Assembly: GCF_041146795.1 (NCBI RefSeq)
Contig: NC_135187.1
Span: forward strand, 5,033,556 to 5,097,555
Direction of reading: 5' to 3'
DNA length: 64,000 nt
From: Maylandia zebra
Lineage: Eukaryota; Chordata; Actinopteri; Cichliformes; Cichlidae
A program made the position numbers and the translations under genes. Within the stretch, counting starts at the first letter, position 1. Every line of letters begins with the position of its first letter. The notes beneath the pieces were generated by a model. It was not told the DNA's origin. It ran no database searches and worked only from the letters and a program-made list of their open reading frames with translations. Below, piece by piece: positions 16,123 through 29,420 of the stretch.

Positions 16123-16560
16123 CATCCATCCATCCATCCATCCATCCATCCATCCATCCATCCATCCATCCATCCATCCATCCATCCATCCATCCATCCA
16201 TCCATCCATCCATCCATCCATTTTCTGTCTCTTATCTGGAGCTGGGTTGCAGGGGCAGCAGCCTAAGTAGAGAAGCCCAGACCTCCCTCTCCCTGGCCTC
16301 CATCTGCTCCAGAAAAAACTCCAACACAGAGGCAGCAAGCCGAGGGATACTAACATACCCACCAAAGCCTGCTGCCTATCACCAGGAGCAACTCCAGACT
16401 GAGACAGAGTCTAGCTCAGGAGAACTCCAGGAGGTTTCTGAGCCCAAGCCATGTGTTGATGTATCTCTCAACCTCACGCACTAGCTGCTTCCCACCAGAG
16501 AGATGACGTTCCACGTCCCAGTCACTAGTCTCGGTAGCTGTGGATCGGTTCCTGGTGGAC
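16123..16560 (-). mobile_element. (CATC)n array and attached LINE 3' end, minus orientation
   Basis: About 24 CATC units (16123-16220) adjoin TTTTCTGTCTCTTATCTGGA. Reversed, this resembles the GGATAA...AAAATGGATGG end of the RTE-like element at 14490-15150. GC-richer sequence up to about 16560, including TGACGTTCCACGTCCCAGTC, looks like the further 3' part of a dispersed fish LINE. No intact frame survives. Confidence 0.55.
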
Positions 16561-19500
16561 TGATCCAGCAACTGCTGGAAAATAAATATAGTTCTGTGCA
16601 TTATGGCCAAACATCTAACATAAACCATGTTAACTGAGGCCTGCACAGTCTGACACGTAGAACTCATATTTATTTTGCTGTTTCTCTGAGCATGCCCTGC
16701 CTGCCTTGCTGGGACAGCCACTCCTTGGGAACTGCTTTGAATGTTTTGGACTTCAGCTTGTTTGGAAATGGTGAAATATCCCTTCCTATATTGATGGGCA
16801 GCAACAATTGCATACTTGAGATCGGTACTTTTGTATTTTCTCCTTGGCTTTACGTGAATACACACAAATGCTTCAGACCTGCAAACCACCAAACCTTTAA
16901 AAAATAAAAATAAAAAATAGAAATTGTTACAATTGCTTATGATCAGTGAATCAAATGGACCTAATTATCTGGCTGCCACTTACCCCCTATGGAAACAGTA
17001 AGGGTGTAGGTAGTTTATTATGGCACTGGACACATTTAAGTAGTGTGATTGCATTGTAGGTTTAGTTTAGTTTTTTGGATTTTTTTTTGCCATAATATTT
17101 TTCTATATTAACAACAGATTAAATTGCAGTTTCATTTCCAAGTGACTTGGAACTCTATTTGGTCCTATGTGCTAAGACCAAATCAATACTTTATCCTTTT
17201 AATGAACATGGTTAGAGTGGCACACAGCACTTTTTACATGCTAGTGGGAATAACAGAGCTTTTTTGAATGTATCTTTTTATACAGCTCTATTTTGGATCA
17301 ACAAGTAGCTGACCAACAGACCAAACAATCCAATGACATGGATCAATTTTAGAAAGACAATAAAACAAGAGGTTTGGCTGAACTAAAGGGAATAGATGCT
17401 TTTACAATTATAAATAAACCAAAAAACTCGTATTTATTTTTTTTTATAATGCTGCTCAATTTATGTGATAGCTGTATGCTAACAGTCAACATTACATTTG
17501 CTTCACCCAGTCTAAAGTAACTGCACAAAGTCCTGCATTAGTCCCGCCTCCTCACTCGGTCCATATCCTCAGTCATTTGGCCGACTGTTCATCTGACCTC
17601 CCTTACCTCCTTCGACTAGTATCCACACTGACGCCATGATATCAATTAGGATGTCTAGATTAAATATTCTTTTTCTAAGAACAGATTCCCCAAGGTCAAG
17701 CCAAAGAGCTTTGATAAAACCTCTCAGCTATGTTCAGGTAACCCTAGATTTTCCATTCCCTTTATTAACTCTCAGACAGAGAGCAGACAGCTTTGCATTG
17801 CTGCCAAATCCTCCTTACGCTGCCTAACATCACCACATGCACCGCTCCTCTCAGGCTCTCCTTCTGTTGGTCCATCTTAATCCCCTCCTCCTTACAATCA
17901 AAGGATTCCCTTTCTTAGAACCCAATCTTGTAGGTTAAAGGTGAGACAGTGACAGGGAAAGGCTTGTCCCAAGAACCAAGGGACAAAAACAGCTAATCCA
18001 ATAAATCCCGACGGGAATATCCTTGTTCTTAAAAAAGGCAAGCTGATTGAGAATGAGGTCAATAAAGCAAGAATTAAAAAGGGGGGTCTAAAATATGTGT
18101 TGGAAGGCCAGAAACCCAGAAGAATGAAAAATATAGTACTCACAGGTAATCGTTACCTTCTGTGAGAGAAGAATTGCAAAAGGGAACTAAACAGCTGCTG
18201 TAATTTCTCTAATAAAATAGAAATTAATCCAAAACAAAACAAGATCCAAATCAAAAATGTTTTCCTCCTTTAAATCAGTGGTTCGTGCATTATCAGGATA
18301 CCAACAGAGCAAATTCCCCCCAAAATCAAAAACTAGTATAAAAGTGTAAAATTTAGCTGTCCCAGACTTAAATTCTTGTTCTGTGGTTGGAAAGTGTTTG
18401 TCTCTTTATGGAACTCATTACCCTGCCTGCCACCTTTGTGGAGCTTTGTTAGTTGGTATTCTTGTAAAATCATATAGCAGCAGGCATATTGGAAGATGAC
18501 GATAAATGAGTGGTTAAAGTGGAAAAAAAGAAAGCTGATAAAGCATCAGTATGTTTAAAGGGAGAATGTGCTGAATACTTGAACGTCTTGACCAAAGTCA
18601 TGGTGGGCTTCAAAAAGACAGCTGTGCATTAGTTATCTTGGCCATGAATGTTTTTAGGGTAAAGAAAATTATATTCTCCTCATTTACAAGTATCTTTGGG
18701 GTTTAAATGCTAATGTGCTTACTGATAATATTCCATTTTTAAAAGAGAGACAAAATCAATGAAAGCTATGCTAGTCTGAAAATTGGTTGTGCCCATTAGC
18801 AAGAAACAAATAAAAGGCCAGCATCTCCCAAAAGCCACTCTGATGTTTGGACTTAAGACAGTGATGAGTGGCCGGCGCTCCACACGCTTGTCCTAAACCT
18901 CGCTCATCATGTCAGCTTGTCTTGTTGATGACGGCCTGGTTTTGTATCATGTTGTCAAAGCGAATCACCAGTAACAACATATCAAATCTGAAGTGACATT
19001 GAGGCCTGAAAAAGTCAGATTCTCTGTCCTCCTCACAAGTGTAGTGATCAAATATGTCATAAAGAGTAACACTTAGAGTATATTGACCTGCCTTGGTCAT
19101 GCCACACAGTGACTTGTGAGCAAGGCATCAAAAAAGCATTATACACCAAAGCTACAAGAAACACTCAGTGCAATTGAAACAATGTTGCAGCTGTTTGTGA
19201 GAACTGCCAACGCACGAGCTGTTCCTATGGAGGAGAGGATTGACTGGGCAAAGGTTCCGATAGTGGTTGGTGTGTGTGTGTGTGTGCACATGCATGCATT
19301 CTTCTGTGTGTCCGTATGTATGTATAAGTTGTCTCCCCCATTCGTTTCTAATGACTGGTCATTTTGGACTGGAAACACAAAGAGGGTACAAATGTTGAAT
19401 AAAATACACTGTATGCAGACTAATACAATTTAATTTGTGTGCTGAAATCCTATTTGTAAACAAACTCATGGAATCTTAGGTCAGTCAAACTTTCAAATCG

Positions 19501-22480
19501 GTTGAATATAAGGGATAATATCACCAAGGTGTCATTTCTTGTTTTCACTTTCTAAAAAACTGTGAAATACTTATCTGTGGCATGCTAAAATATACTGAAA
19601 CAGTAATACATTTTATAGAACTCGTAGTGATTTTAGCTTGCTAACTATAGCTAGCTAACATTAGCCTGCATTAGCTGTTTTTTTATTCCAGCACTATTCG
19701 AGTCAGACTAAATCTGAACAAGTTCAGAGGTTGGTTTTTTTTGTTGTTGTTGCTGCAGGAAGTTATTTATTCTTGAAAGCTGACATTGCATGTCTTCTTC
19801 ATCCTCTCTGGCTCTGCCATGTGTCCAGTGGTAAAATCCAAATGATCCGTGGAGCTGTGGTTAATGATGCCAAGAGGAGGGCGGGATGATGAAGTTAGGC
19901 CTCAGCACGTCAGCACAGGATTTAAGATGTTTTACTTCTATAGAAGAGACATCAGCTGTTTGCCAAGGGAGAGCTTACGGTATGTGGCTCTAAATTTGTC
20001 CTGCATTAGAGAATCAGCACAGCTCCGCCTGACAGAAAAGCAGTGGGTGGAGAGGATTTCTGCAGGTAGCTACTTATGTCATCTTAATCAGGTAGAACAG
20101 ACCCATCGCCATCAACAAGTCAACATCACAGTTGCTGTTGTTGTTGATGATGATTATATAACAGAGTTCACTTTTTGAGTTTAGACTATGAATCAGCTTG
20201 TACTCACTTAAAATAAGTCATTGTAGGACCTAAAACAGTCAGAGCTTTTTGGCTAAATAAATGAGTAAAAATATTAAAGTAATTAATAATTTGTATATAA
20301 AAAGTATGAAAGCAGCTCATTTCTAAAACTTCTCCATAACCATGGCAGAAATTCACCTCATGCTGCTTCATGAATACCATTTAAGCAGACCAGTGGGCAT
20401 TAAAAGCCAACAAGGATGCTGTACAGTTAGTACGTTGTACACTTGGTATCCATATTTTCAGGGTTGCAGGGTTAATGTCTTTGTAAACCTAACGAAGTAG
20501 ATGTGGTGCTAACACTAACCAGTAATTGAATTTCTGAGATAAGAATGCAATGCAGAAACACTGAATAGCGTAAAGGGCCCTTTCTATACCAGTGCGACCT
20601 ATGATACAGTGAACACAATTCTTTATGAAGTCTTAGTCTCACACACTCAGAGACCCATCGGGGTTCCAGTGGTTGGGTAGTGATTGCTGGCTGTCGCTAG
20701 GTGAAACTGGTTGCAAAGAGCGTGCTCTACCGAATAGCTCTATGTGATTCCTTAATATACTTGTATATTGCCTCAAAGACACCAGCTTGTCTGCAAACAC
20801 TTGCCAAATACTCACCGAGTGGTAGTCAAAGTTGAAAAAGTGTGACAAAAACTGAAAATGAGAATATGAGAATATTCACATTCAACATGTTTCAAAAGTG
20901 CACCTTTTACTTTGAAGGTGAACATTTCCACCTTTCAGGTTTCACTACCTCAGTTTGTCTGGTTTTTTGCAGAGAAGTTGGAATCTTCCATACAAAGTAT
21001 GGGCAGCCTAGGTGATTCATGAGCAATTAAAGCAAACGCAAAACAAGGTTTTGGTGTAGTACAGCACAATATACTGCTTTGCAACCAGTTCCACCCACCA
21101 ACTGCCATGCATCTCCAGCAACCGTTCCAACAAATTGAAGAATACACATTTTTCCTTACTAGTAACTGCTTGCAGATGGTTGTTGACAGTCTTTAGGCCT
21201 CTGTAACTGGGGTCTAGCATTAGCATGGTAGCTTGGACGTTAGCACTGTCACCATTCATCATTATGAGCCAAGGTAGGAAGTGAGATGGAGTGTTTGAAT
21301 GCACTGAAAGACAGAATGCATTCCCTGTGCCCTCCTAGTTTGTTTCAGAGATTGAGTTTATAAAATGATGTAACTGTAAATGATGTGACTTTTGTAATTC
21401 TTATCACTTATGCACGACTGTGTGGGCAGTACAAATATTAGACAAGATAAAAGAAAAATCTAGACGCACGAAATTAAAAGTGTGGAGTGTCACACAGGTT
21501 GTGACCTTCCAGTGGGGTTCAGACAGTTGCTTTCCCATCATGCTTTTCTGTATTGATAGAAACTTTGGTTGGTTCAGTGCACTCTGTTGATGGGTTTCTG
21601 TGTAGACTGGTTGACAGTGGAGCAGATGGTGGATCAGTCAACACTCACTTTAAGTGTATTTAAATCCCCCGCTGAATGCAGCAGATATATCCTCCACCTG
21701 CTGCCTGCCAACTGGATTTAAACTGCTAAACCTTGGCCCGCCTAAAGGTCCAAGGTAGATTTGGAAACAGCTTCCTTTAACTTTGTCACTTCACTTGATC
21801 GGGTTTATTTTTACAGCAGACAAACCCTGCAGTGCGCTTGCAATGCTTCAGTGCCTAGATCAGTCAGCTGACTTGATTTGCTCTGTAGGCTGAAGATAGA
21901 AACAAGCCTTTCCTGTTACTTTTAAGGAATAATATTTTACAGCAGTGGTAATAATTAAGCTTTTATATAGACAATGATAATTCAAAATTAAATTAAATAG
22001 GATTACTAAAACATAAATTGAATTACTTCAGCAGCTTGATTAATAATAAAGGATAAAAATCTCACACCAGAATAACAGAGGCTTTGTTTTTTTTTGCATA
22101 CTTAAAACATATATGTTCATTTTTGCCATTGCTTTGTGAGATGATGCTAAGTTTCAGAGGCTGTGTTATTATTCTATTAGTTCACAAATTGTTTTGACTC
22201 TTTCTATACAAAGACTGTATATAAAGAAGGGGTATAACCACTGCGATACCTCCTACTACCTGAACTGCGCATTTTGTAGCCTCAGTTTAAGAGTTTGGAT
22301 TCTTTTGGGAGCCACAAAAGTATTTGTCAGATTTAAACGGACGGAAGGCAGTACGAATCTACTGGACTTTACGTTGGCTAATTCAAGTCACTGAACTTCT
22401 TTCACTGAAGGCCTAAACATCATACACCAGGGCGAGAAACTCAGTTCTGTAACTATAATTTGGTGAGCCTAAAAAACTGC
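16561..22480. other. Long intergenic stretch without a supported gene
   Basis: Mostly AT-rich. Short open frames show no family features, exon phase or CpG promoter. A block at about 17520-18160 is somewhat GC-richer and has a 63-codon (+) and an 81-codon (-) open frame that I do not recognise; it may be a decayed element. A (GT)n run lies at about 19268-19286. I see no RNA gene. Confidence 0.35.
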
Positions 22481-22483
22481 TTG

Positions 22484-22552
22484 TGCCAGCTTTGAGGGCC
22501 CCGAAAAGCGCTATATAAATGCAATCCATTATTATCATTATTATTATTACTC
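22484..22552 (+). repeat. SINE/LINE tail with (ATT)n
   Basis: The stretch reads AAAAGCGCTATATAAATGCA and then an ATT-rich simple repeat. This is the common 3' end of dispersed fish retroposons. The body is too short or degraded to classify. Confidence 0.45.
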
Positions 22553-23089
22553 CTGTCAGTTAAAAATCCCCACATAGGTAAGGCATAAAAACTGTCCTCT
22601 CTGTACAGTTGTGATAATAAGGAAATTATCTCTACTGACCAAATCCATTTTTGTACCTGGTTGTTCATTTTTCACTTGTGCAGCCAGCCTCAAGTGAAGC
22701 TGACTTCATATATGAGCTGCTACATGATCAAAGTAACCACAGCCAAAATTAGTGAAGCTAAATTATAATTACCTTGGTTTTATTTGTCTCTCTCTCTGAA
22801 TACCCAAACTAAAGAAACTCTAATGATATAATCTAGAACAGGATTTTAAAGAAAATCTTTCTGAAAATAACAGATGACATAAACTGATTGGTCATCGTAC
22901 ACAGGAATGTTGGATAGCATTGATGTTACAATGCGGACGATCTGCAACATCTGGAAACCCTGTGCATTCTTGTGGATGTTACTTTGATAGCTCCCACTAA
23001 ATAGACCATGAGTGCTCACTGCCAGTTGGAAAAACCTGCTCAGGAGTGTCTCAAACAAAATGGCAAACCCAAAACATTTACCCATTTAC

Positions 23090-24010
23090 TACATATGAGC
23101 GGGTGGAGGGAGGTTTGGAGTCTTCTCTCACCCCCATTCTCTGCTGAAGCGGGGGGGGGCTAGGAGGAGGAGTTGGCCGTCCGACTGTGGTCTGGAGTGT
23201 GGGGCCTCCCTGCTGCTGCGGAGTCGGGGCGGTCTGCCTCCCCCCACCGCAGGGAAAAGGGTAACACCACCTGGGTCTGGGTGCAGTTCCCCCCTCCAGG
23301 GGCAAGGGTACCTAGACCCGGGGCTTAGAGTAGGCTTGGGGAGTGTGATCGTGTGTACAGCGTCTCTTTATGTCTGTCTCCACGTTGGTTGAGTGTGGAG
23401 TAAGTGCATATGAGAGCATGAGGGTGGGAATGGATGTTTGTATCTGTGTGTGCCTGTATGTCTGTGTCTATATGTCAGGTTGGGTGTCAGGCGCCACCTC
23501 TCTGGGGACATCTCAGGCCCTCCAAGGTATGGGGGCCTATCTCCCCCCACCACTTCCCCTGCCAGTGGCAGACGCCCTCAGACATCGGTGCGTTGGTGGT
23601 TCTTTGTGTCCGGGGATGGGCGTCCAGGTACACACCGGCTCACTCCTTGGCGGCCGCTTATCGGGGCCTGGAGCCTGGGGCTCTCTCTGGCCACTTTGGG
23701 GGTGGGGTGCCCTCGGCCTCTCGGCCTGGGGCTCGGTCACTCAGGCACAGCTGGCTGCCGGCGGAGCTCCCGGGCGCGTCACTGCAACCCCCCCTGGCTT
23801 CTGCTCCGCGGCTGCTGAGTGAGCCCTCATCTGGGACTCTCCTCAGCTCTTTCTGGGACAGTGGCGCGGCTGCCCCTCTGTTGGTCTTCCTTGGTCTCTT
23901 GTGTTCTGGGGGCCTCTGGATGTCTGGAGTTTTGATCTCCTCCATACCTGCTTCATGCCCTGGAGGACGGGGCTGTGGCCCCCCCCACACCCTCTAGCAG
24001 ATCATTACAT
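23090..24010. repeat. GC-rich low-complexity repeat block, class unknown
   Basis: About 0.9 kb of strongly GC-rich sequence (CCCC/GGGG runs, TGGGGCTC and CCTGGGGG-like words) sits abruptly in AT-rich DNA. Overlapping open frames exist on both strands; the longest is about 187 codons on + at 23434-23997. None shows a known domain, and the frames overlap heavily, as expected when stop codons are rare in GC-rich DNA. I recall similar GC-rich dispersed sequence in other fish genomes but cannot name the family. A coding or promoter role is not supported. Confidence 0.4.
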
Positions 24011-24800
24011 GTAGGAACCTTTTAAAAACCAAAAAACCAGCGCGTCCATGCTCACAGGTGTACACACGGGTGATCACACCCACAAACTACACCCTTTTTG
24101 GCTCCTACCTTAAAGCACACTGTGCGCTGTCGATCTTACGTGCTGCACAATAATGTTTAACATTTAGTATTTACTGTCATATTCCCATATATCATCGTGA
24201 TGTTGTTTATTCTATTGCTCTCGTTTTCTTCTGCTTGTTTTCTTTTTTTCTCAACAGGTGATCCAGGAAAAGAAAAAGAGGGGGGGGGGGGGGGAGACAA
24301 AGGTGATGAAGCAGATTTTCATTGTCTTCTCTCTCTCTTTTCTCCTTTTTCTTTCCCTCTCCTTCTGTTAACTTTCTTCTGAACTTTTCTTCTTGTTTTT
24401 CTTTCCCGTCCCCAAGTCCAGTCTGGCCTGATTACAATAACTTAGAATAAAAATAACTAATAAAGATCAAATAAACTATCACAATCAAGTGGACCAGTAT
24501 AGCAAAAGGCCCACTTGGGAAAGTAAATCTGTTGGGCAAATTTTCTTGGCCTTCAGACAATAATTCTGATTGCTACAGTGCCAGACAGGACACAAAACCC
24601 CCCCCAAAAAACAAAAAAACAGAGTATTTACTGCCATAGTCAGACTGCCAGACTGTCCTGTTGCAAGCGTCAGGTGGAGCTATTTTAATGTGGCTTCTCA
24701 TTGTAAATGTCCTTACAGGCTCTGTTTTCATGTCACAATGACAATGACAGACTGACCAGATCTCCGACAAAGTGCAAAATATTCAGAAAAATGGCACAAA
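24011..24800. repeat. Probable continuation of the repeat: polypyrimidine and G-run segment
   Basis: Bases 24230-24420 are pyrimidine-rich and include CTCAACAGGTGATCCAGGAA followed by a G run of about 15 (24280-24294). Sequence at 24420-24790 contains A/C-rich low complexity. The abrupt composition changes suggest part of the same inserted unit as the GC-rich block. Borders are uncertain. Confidence 0.3.
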
Positions 24801-25009
24801 ATGACAACCTGATCATAGTATAACTATATGTGTGTCAAACCAAAGAAATGAGAATATATCAATAGTGGTTTGAGCCTTTTGTTCAGTCTTGATAATGAAC
24901 AAAAATACTCTTCCTGAGTATAAGTAGTAGTGAAAGTTATTTGTGAGAAACATCATAAAAAGTTCTTATGAGTGATGCCACCTCTTGACTATGTACATAT
25001 ACATAAAAA

Positions 25010-25167
25010 GGAAGCAGCAGCTCAGGGGCTCACACGGGTGCTGATGTGGCTCCGCCTCAGGGTGATCCAGATTAATTGACTCTACCCATCAGGTGGAGGT
25101 TGATTTCCTCAGCTACTCACAGACAGAGCATCACTGTTTGCCCTGGACTCCCCAGCTGATCACACAG
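25010..25167 (+). promoter_or_regulatory. Candidate promoter and noncoding first exon of recoverin
   Basis: A TATA-like ACATAAAAAG lies at 25001-25010. A donor CACACAG/GTAGGA follows after 25167. CAGATTAATTGA at 25068-25079 contains a GATTA core of the type bound by photoreceptor homeoproteins (Otx/Crx), but it would fall inside the exon if the TATA-like element is used. An acceptor (cttttcacag) before 26111 could join this exon to the coding one. All inferred. Confidence 0.3.
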
Positions 25168-26288
25168 GTAGGAGACAGAAAGAGCTGAGCAACACTTGCA
25201 AGATAAATTCTGATTATAAGGAGTGTGGAAACACTAAGGATACTGTTAGACTTATTACTTTATGGCATCTTAATCAGGTGTTGTTCAACTCAATTTAATG
25301 AGCAATGAATTTTTATTTCTTAATGGTTAAATTCAAGTTTTTTGACTTGAAACTGAAACTTTTCTTTGTTTTAGTTTCTCTGTTTTACAGCTCACAAGAA
25401 ACATTTATCCAAAACTGAATTTTTGAAAATATAATTAAGAGAAATTTGGTCCTATTCACTTATGTTTCTCACAGACGAATTCATTCATTTTATTAAAATA
25501 ATCACTTGCACAATTTTTTGGGTATTTTATAATTTGCAAGGAAACAACATTTTTGTTTTCATGTAATGATGTTGGATCTAGATATTATATCAAACAAGGG
25601 TCTTCCAGTTGTACAAATGTTCACTACAAGCTTAGCTGCAGGCTGACTTTTGAAGACCCTTACCAGTGTGTAAATTTAAAGCTATTGATTGACTGTCACT
25701 TATAGATGCAATCACTCATGTGAAGATACATTTATGGTTCGGCCATTTCAGTTTTTGTTCAACATTGGTAATGAAAATGTAAACTTTGGAAAGCACAGCA
25801 TTTTTCCCCATGAAGTAATAGATAGATAAGACTCCTAAGTATGGATGAAGCTCATTATAGAAACTTACCGGGACTAAATAACTCTGAGTACAAGGTGCCC
25901 TCAGGGGCCAAGATCATGTCTATTTGAGTCCTCAGTTGCAACCTGGCTTGGTGCTTATTTTAAGAGATCAACAGGGTAGAGACTTGCACACTTCGATGTC
26001 GATAAGCAAGGACTTTACTTTTGACCTGAAATGAACCTTGTCACCTATTGCTGGAAGTACAGATGGTTGAGTGGCTTAAAGAGCTTACCATACGACTGTT
26101 CTTTTCACAGCTTTTGCGTTGGTGGGCTGAATAGCAGGCGAAGACAGGATCAAGAGGGCTGTTACCCCTTTAACAAAGCAGAGGAGGTAACTTCTTAGGT
26201 TAAAGTTGGGTTATAATTGCCCTAGAAGAGCCAGGGGCCACATATTCACTCTCAAATAAAGCTCTAAAACATCACTAAAACACCAGCA

Positions 26289-28688
26289 ATGGGAAATAGC
26301 AAGAGCGGAGCTGTGTCCAAAGAGATCCTGGAGGATCTGAAGCTCAACACCAAGTTCTCAGAGACTGAAATTGTCCAGTGGTATGAAAACTTCAAGAAGC
26401 AGTGTCCAAATGGCCGCATCACAAAAGAGGAGTTTCAGACAATCTACACCAAGTTCTTTCCAGAAAGTGATGCCAATACATATGCTCAACACGTCTTCCG
26501 CTCCTTTGACACAAATGACGATGGCACTCTGGACTTCAAGGAGTACATCATTGCCCTCCACATGACATCAACAGGAAAGACCACCAGGAAACTCGAATGG
26601 GCCTTCTCGCTGTTTGATGTGGACAAGAATGGATACATCACCAAGTCAGAGGTCTCGGAAATCTGCACGGTGAGTGAAAGGGTGGTGATGAAGTGCTAAA
26701 TCACTGCTTTTCCTTTAGCTTTGGCTTCTAGATGTTTGCACACTGTTTACAGAAACAGGTGGATTCACAAGAACAAAGTTAGACAAACGTATTATCTGCA
26801 TAGAAGATCATGTTAGACTGTCTTGAACTACATGTGCAACCTGTAAAATAGCAAAACAGGCCACTATAGTTGAAATTAAGACTCCAAATATGCTTGAATT
26901 CTGAGCCTAAATATGGGTTTACATTTTCATTTTCTTATATATGATCATAAATAAAAAATAATTTATTAATGCTGATAAATAGATTGCATTTAACTTAATC
27001 CTAAAGAAATAGACATAATCTTGCAAAGTTTTACACAAATGTTGAAATGTCTATAGGTAAAATCCTTGGTCATGTCCTTGGTAACAGGTAATGTCCTTGA
27101 TGTAAATATGTAAAAATTGTGTATGTTTCTGTCCTGTGTCTTGTGTACTGTTTGTTTGTATATGTGTCTTTCTTGCTGCTGTTACACCCAAATTTAACTT
27201 TGTGGGACAATTAAAGGATTATTCTATTCTAATATGTCACAACGTAGCCTCGGTTTTCCACATATTCGTTTTTTTACTCTTAGTAAGTGAAATGTTCTAA
27301 TTTTAATACATTTCAAAGAAGCATGACAGTATGTTAGCTATTAAACTTTGAATAGCAAATGAAGTATAACGGAAACAAATGTGTGATGGGCACACAGGAT
27401 TATTTAAGACAGTGTTTGAGCTTGTTTGATGTCATAAAACCTTGCAAAAATAAAGCACATTGAGGCAATATTTGATATGATCTGGAGCTATAAATGTACA
27501 AATAATATAATAATACAAAGTAAAATTTAACCGAAATAATTTGAATGGAATTGAAAATTAATCAGTTTTATCTACCGGCCACTCGAATTAATTTTTAGAG
27601 AGAAAACTGCAAACCTTCATCAATAAGCACCATCATTATTTGTTGACAGTATGCAGACAAATATAAAAAGGCACTTAGAATTATATAAAGCCAGTGCCTT
27701 CTCACTTTAGTTTTTTGTGCCCACAGTAGTGCATCCTCCCTGATATGTAACAAAATTATTCGGTTTACATTTGGAAAAATAAATTTTTTTCATATATTCT
27801 TAAGACAGGCAGCTGAAGAGTATTACTGTGCTGTGTAGTGTTAATGTATCTTTATATTGCTTGGAAACCTTATTAGAACAGCCACATTTCATTCTTAAAG
27901 ATTAGTATTCATATATTCACTAAATAAAGCCAGAGAGACCAAAAGAGCTGGTTGGTTAATCTGTAGAATCACAGCAGTTTGTTGCTGTTTTTGTTTGCGA
28001 GGCAGCTCATCAGCTCATAGATGTGACAAAGCGGTTCAGATTAAAGGAGGATTTGGGGGCAATGGCTCCATTTCCCTCTGCAGCCACAAAAATAGATTTT
28101 ACTGTATACAGCTGTAGCTCACACAAGTGAAATCTTTTCTCACTTTTCACCAAATTTTGTTATTTTTCCCTTGACAGGCAATTTTTAAGCTGATTCCCAA
28201 AGAAGAGATTGAAAAGTTGCCTGAAGATGAAAACACAGCTCAGAAGAGGGCAGATAAACTCTGGAATTATTTTGACAAGGGTGACAACGGTAAGAAATAG
28301 TGAAGACGTATATGGACATTGAATATGGACAGATAAGTAGATCACACTTGCAATAGTGAAAACACTGGTTTAGAAGTAAATCCCTGAGGAATGTGACAAA
28401 TCTGGTAGTCATAGGTTAGGCTACTGGATTGTAATACTATCAAAGTAAATGACATTCCTCAATTACACAGTTTGTATTTGCAATGCCTTTTAAGTGTATC
28501 TATGTTTAATGTCCATCTTTGAAGACTTCCTTTCAGTTTTTGATATTACTCCAAATAAACAAAACTAATAAACTATAAGAAACTTTTTTTTTCTCTTTGC
28601 AGACCGAATTGCAGAAGGAGAGTTCATCCAGGGAATTTTGGACAATGACGATGCTCTTCGCTTGATTCAATACTCACCTTTAAAGTAG
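26289..28688 (+). CDS. rcvrn: Recoverin (neuronal calcium sensor of photoreceptors)
   Basis: Three coding exons, 26289-26669, 28178-28289 and 28603-28688, give 192 aa with phases 0 and 1. MGNSKSG is a classical N-myristoylation start. EF1 is the non-binding type with the conserved Cys39-Pro40. EF2 (DTNDDGTLDFKE, 74-85) and EF3 (DVDKNGYITKSE, 110-121) have canonical loops. EF4 (DKGDNDRIAEGE, 160-171) keeps Asp1 and Glu12 but has Gly at position 3 and Asp at 6, so binding is doubtful. Recoverin is a calcium-myristoyl switch protein that inhibits rhodopsin kinase in rods and cones. The product ends at SPLK and lacks the short lysine-rich tail of human recoverin (200 aa). Fish have several recoverin paralogues, so the exact copy is uncertain, but the family call is firm. 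Confidence 0.9.
27120..27232 (+). repeat. Retroposon 3' tail in recoverin intron 1
   Basis: AACTTTGTGGGACAATTAAA followed by GGATTATTCTATTCTA matches the ending style of dispersed fish L2/SINE copies. Only the tail is recognisable. Confidence 0.4.
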
Positions 28689-29420
28689 CTGTTCAGACAT
28701 TTTCACTGTATATTTCTCTAGTTCTGTCACTGTCTTTTTTTGTCCACTTCACCTGACAGCAATTTCACAAAACATGAACACATTGTAGGTGTGATGATAA
28801 TGACCAGATGGTCTAATTTAAACAATGACACAGAACCTCTTCAATGGTTTTATAACATTTATTGTATACCCATATGTGCTGTCTAAGTTATTTACAGCAC
28901 ATAAATGTTGAGGAAAAAAATGGGACAAACTGTAAGCATTTCAAATTTCAAAGTATCACCGGTATGTGTCTACCATACAGACAACATCCCCTCTTAAACC
29001 TGTGAACAAAGTTTTACAGCATGTAAATAAAATGTCCATCTTCTGATCACTTCTTCCACATTTAGAAAGTAAGTATTTAATTTGAATTTCTTAAGAAGAT
29101 GAAAGCTACAAAGTGTCATTCAGAGTAGCCAAAATTATTACTATCACAAGTTATGTTCTACCTCCTTTTCTAACCCAAACCAACATATAGCCCACGGTGT
29201 AACTACAGTAAATGCAGGAGGTTTCCATTATCCTGGTCTAATTTCATGTCTTTTACATTCTTTATTGTATCCATATGTCACAGTCTTAAATGTTCAATGT
29301 CCTAGTTAAGTGTTGAATATGGAGAATAGACTTGTTATTGTGAGACAACATGTGAAATCAAGTCTTGATCCTGTACAATACACTGAATAAAACATGTTGG
29401 AATTGTAATAAAATGTTATT
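28689..29420 (+). terminator. Recoverin 3' UTR with poly(A) signals
   Basis: AATAAA occurs near 29024 and again at 29386-29391. The second is followed by further AATAAA-like sequence and T/G-rich DNA, so it is a likely main end about 700 bp after the stop codon. Confidence 0.5.

Noticed and set aside
15855-16365. MDGWMDGW frames (also at 35136-35832)
   Set aside because: Translation of (CATC)n tails of LINE copies; at 35664-35822 only the GSG1-like exon part is genuine coding sequence.
23434-23997. 187-codon + strand frame and overlapping - strand frame in GC-rich DNA
   Set aside because: Several frames are open at once, as expected from GC-rich composition. No domain, splice context or start environment supports a gene.
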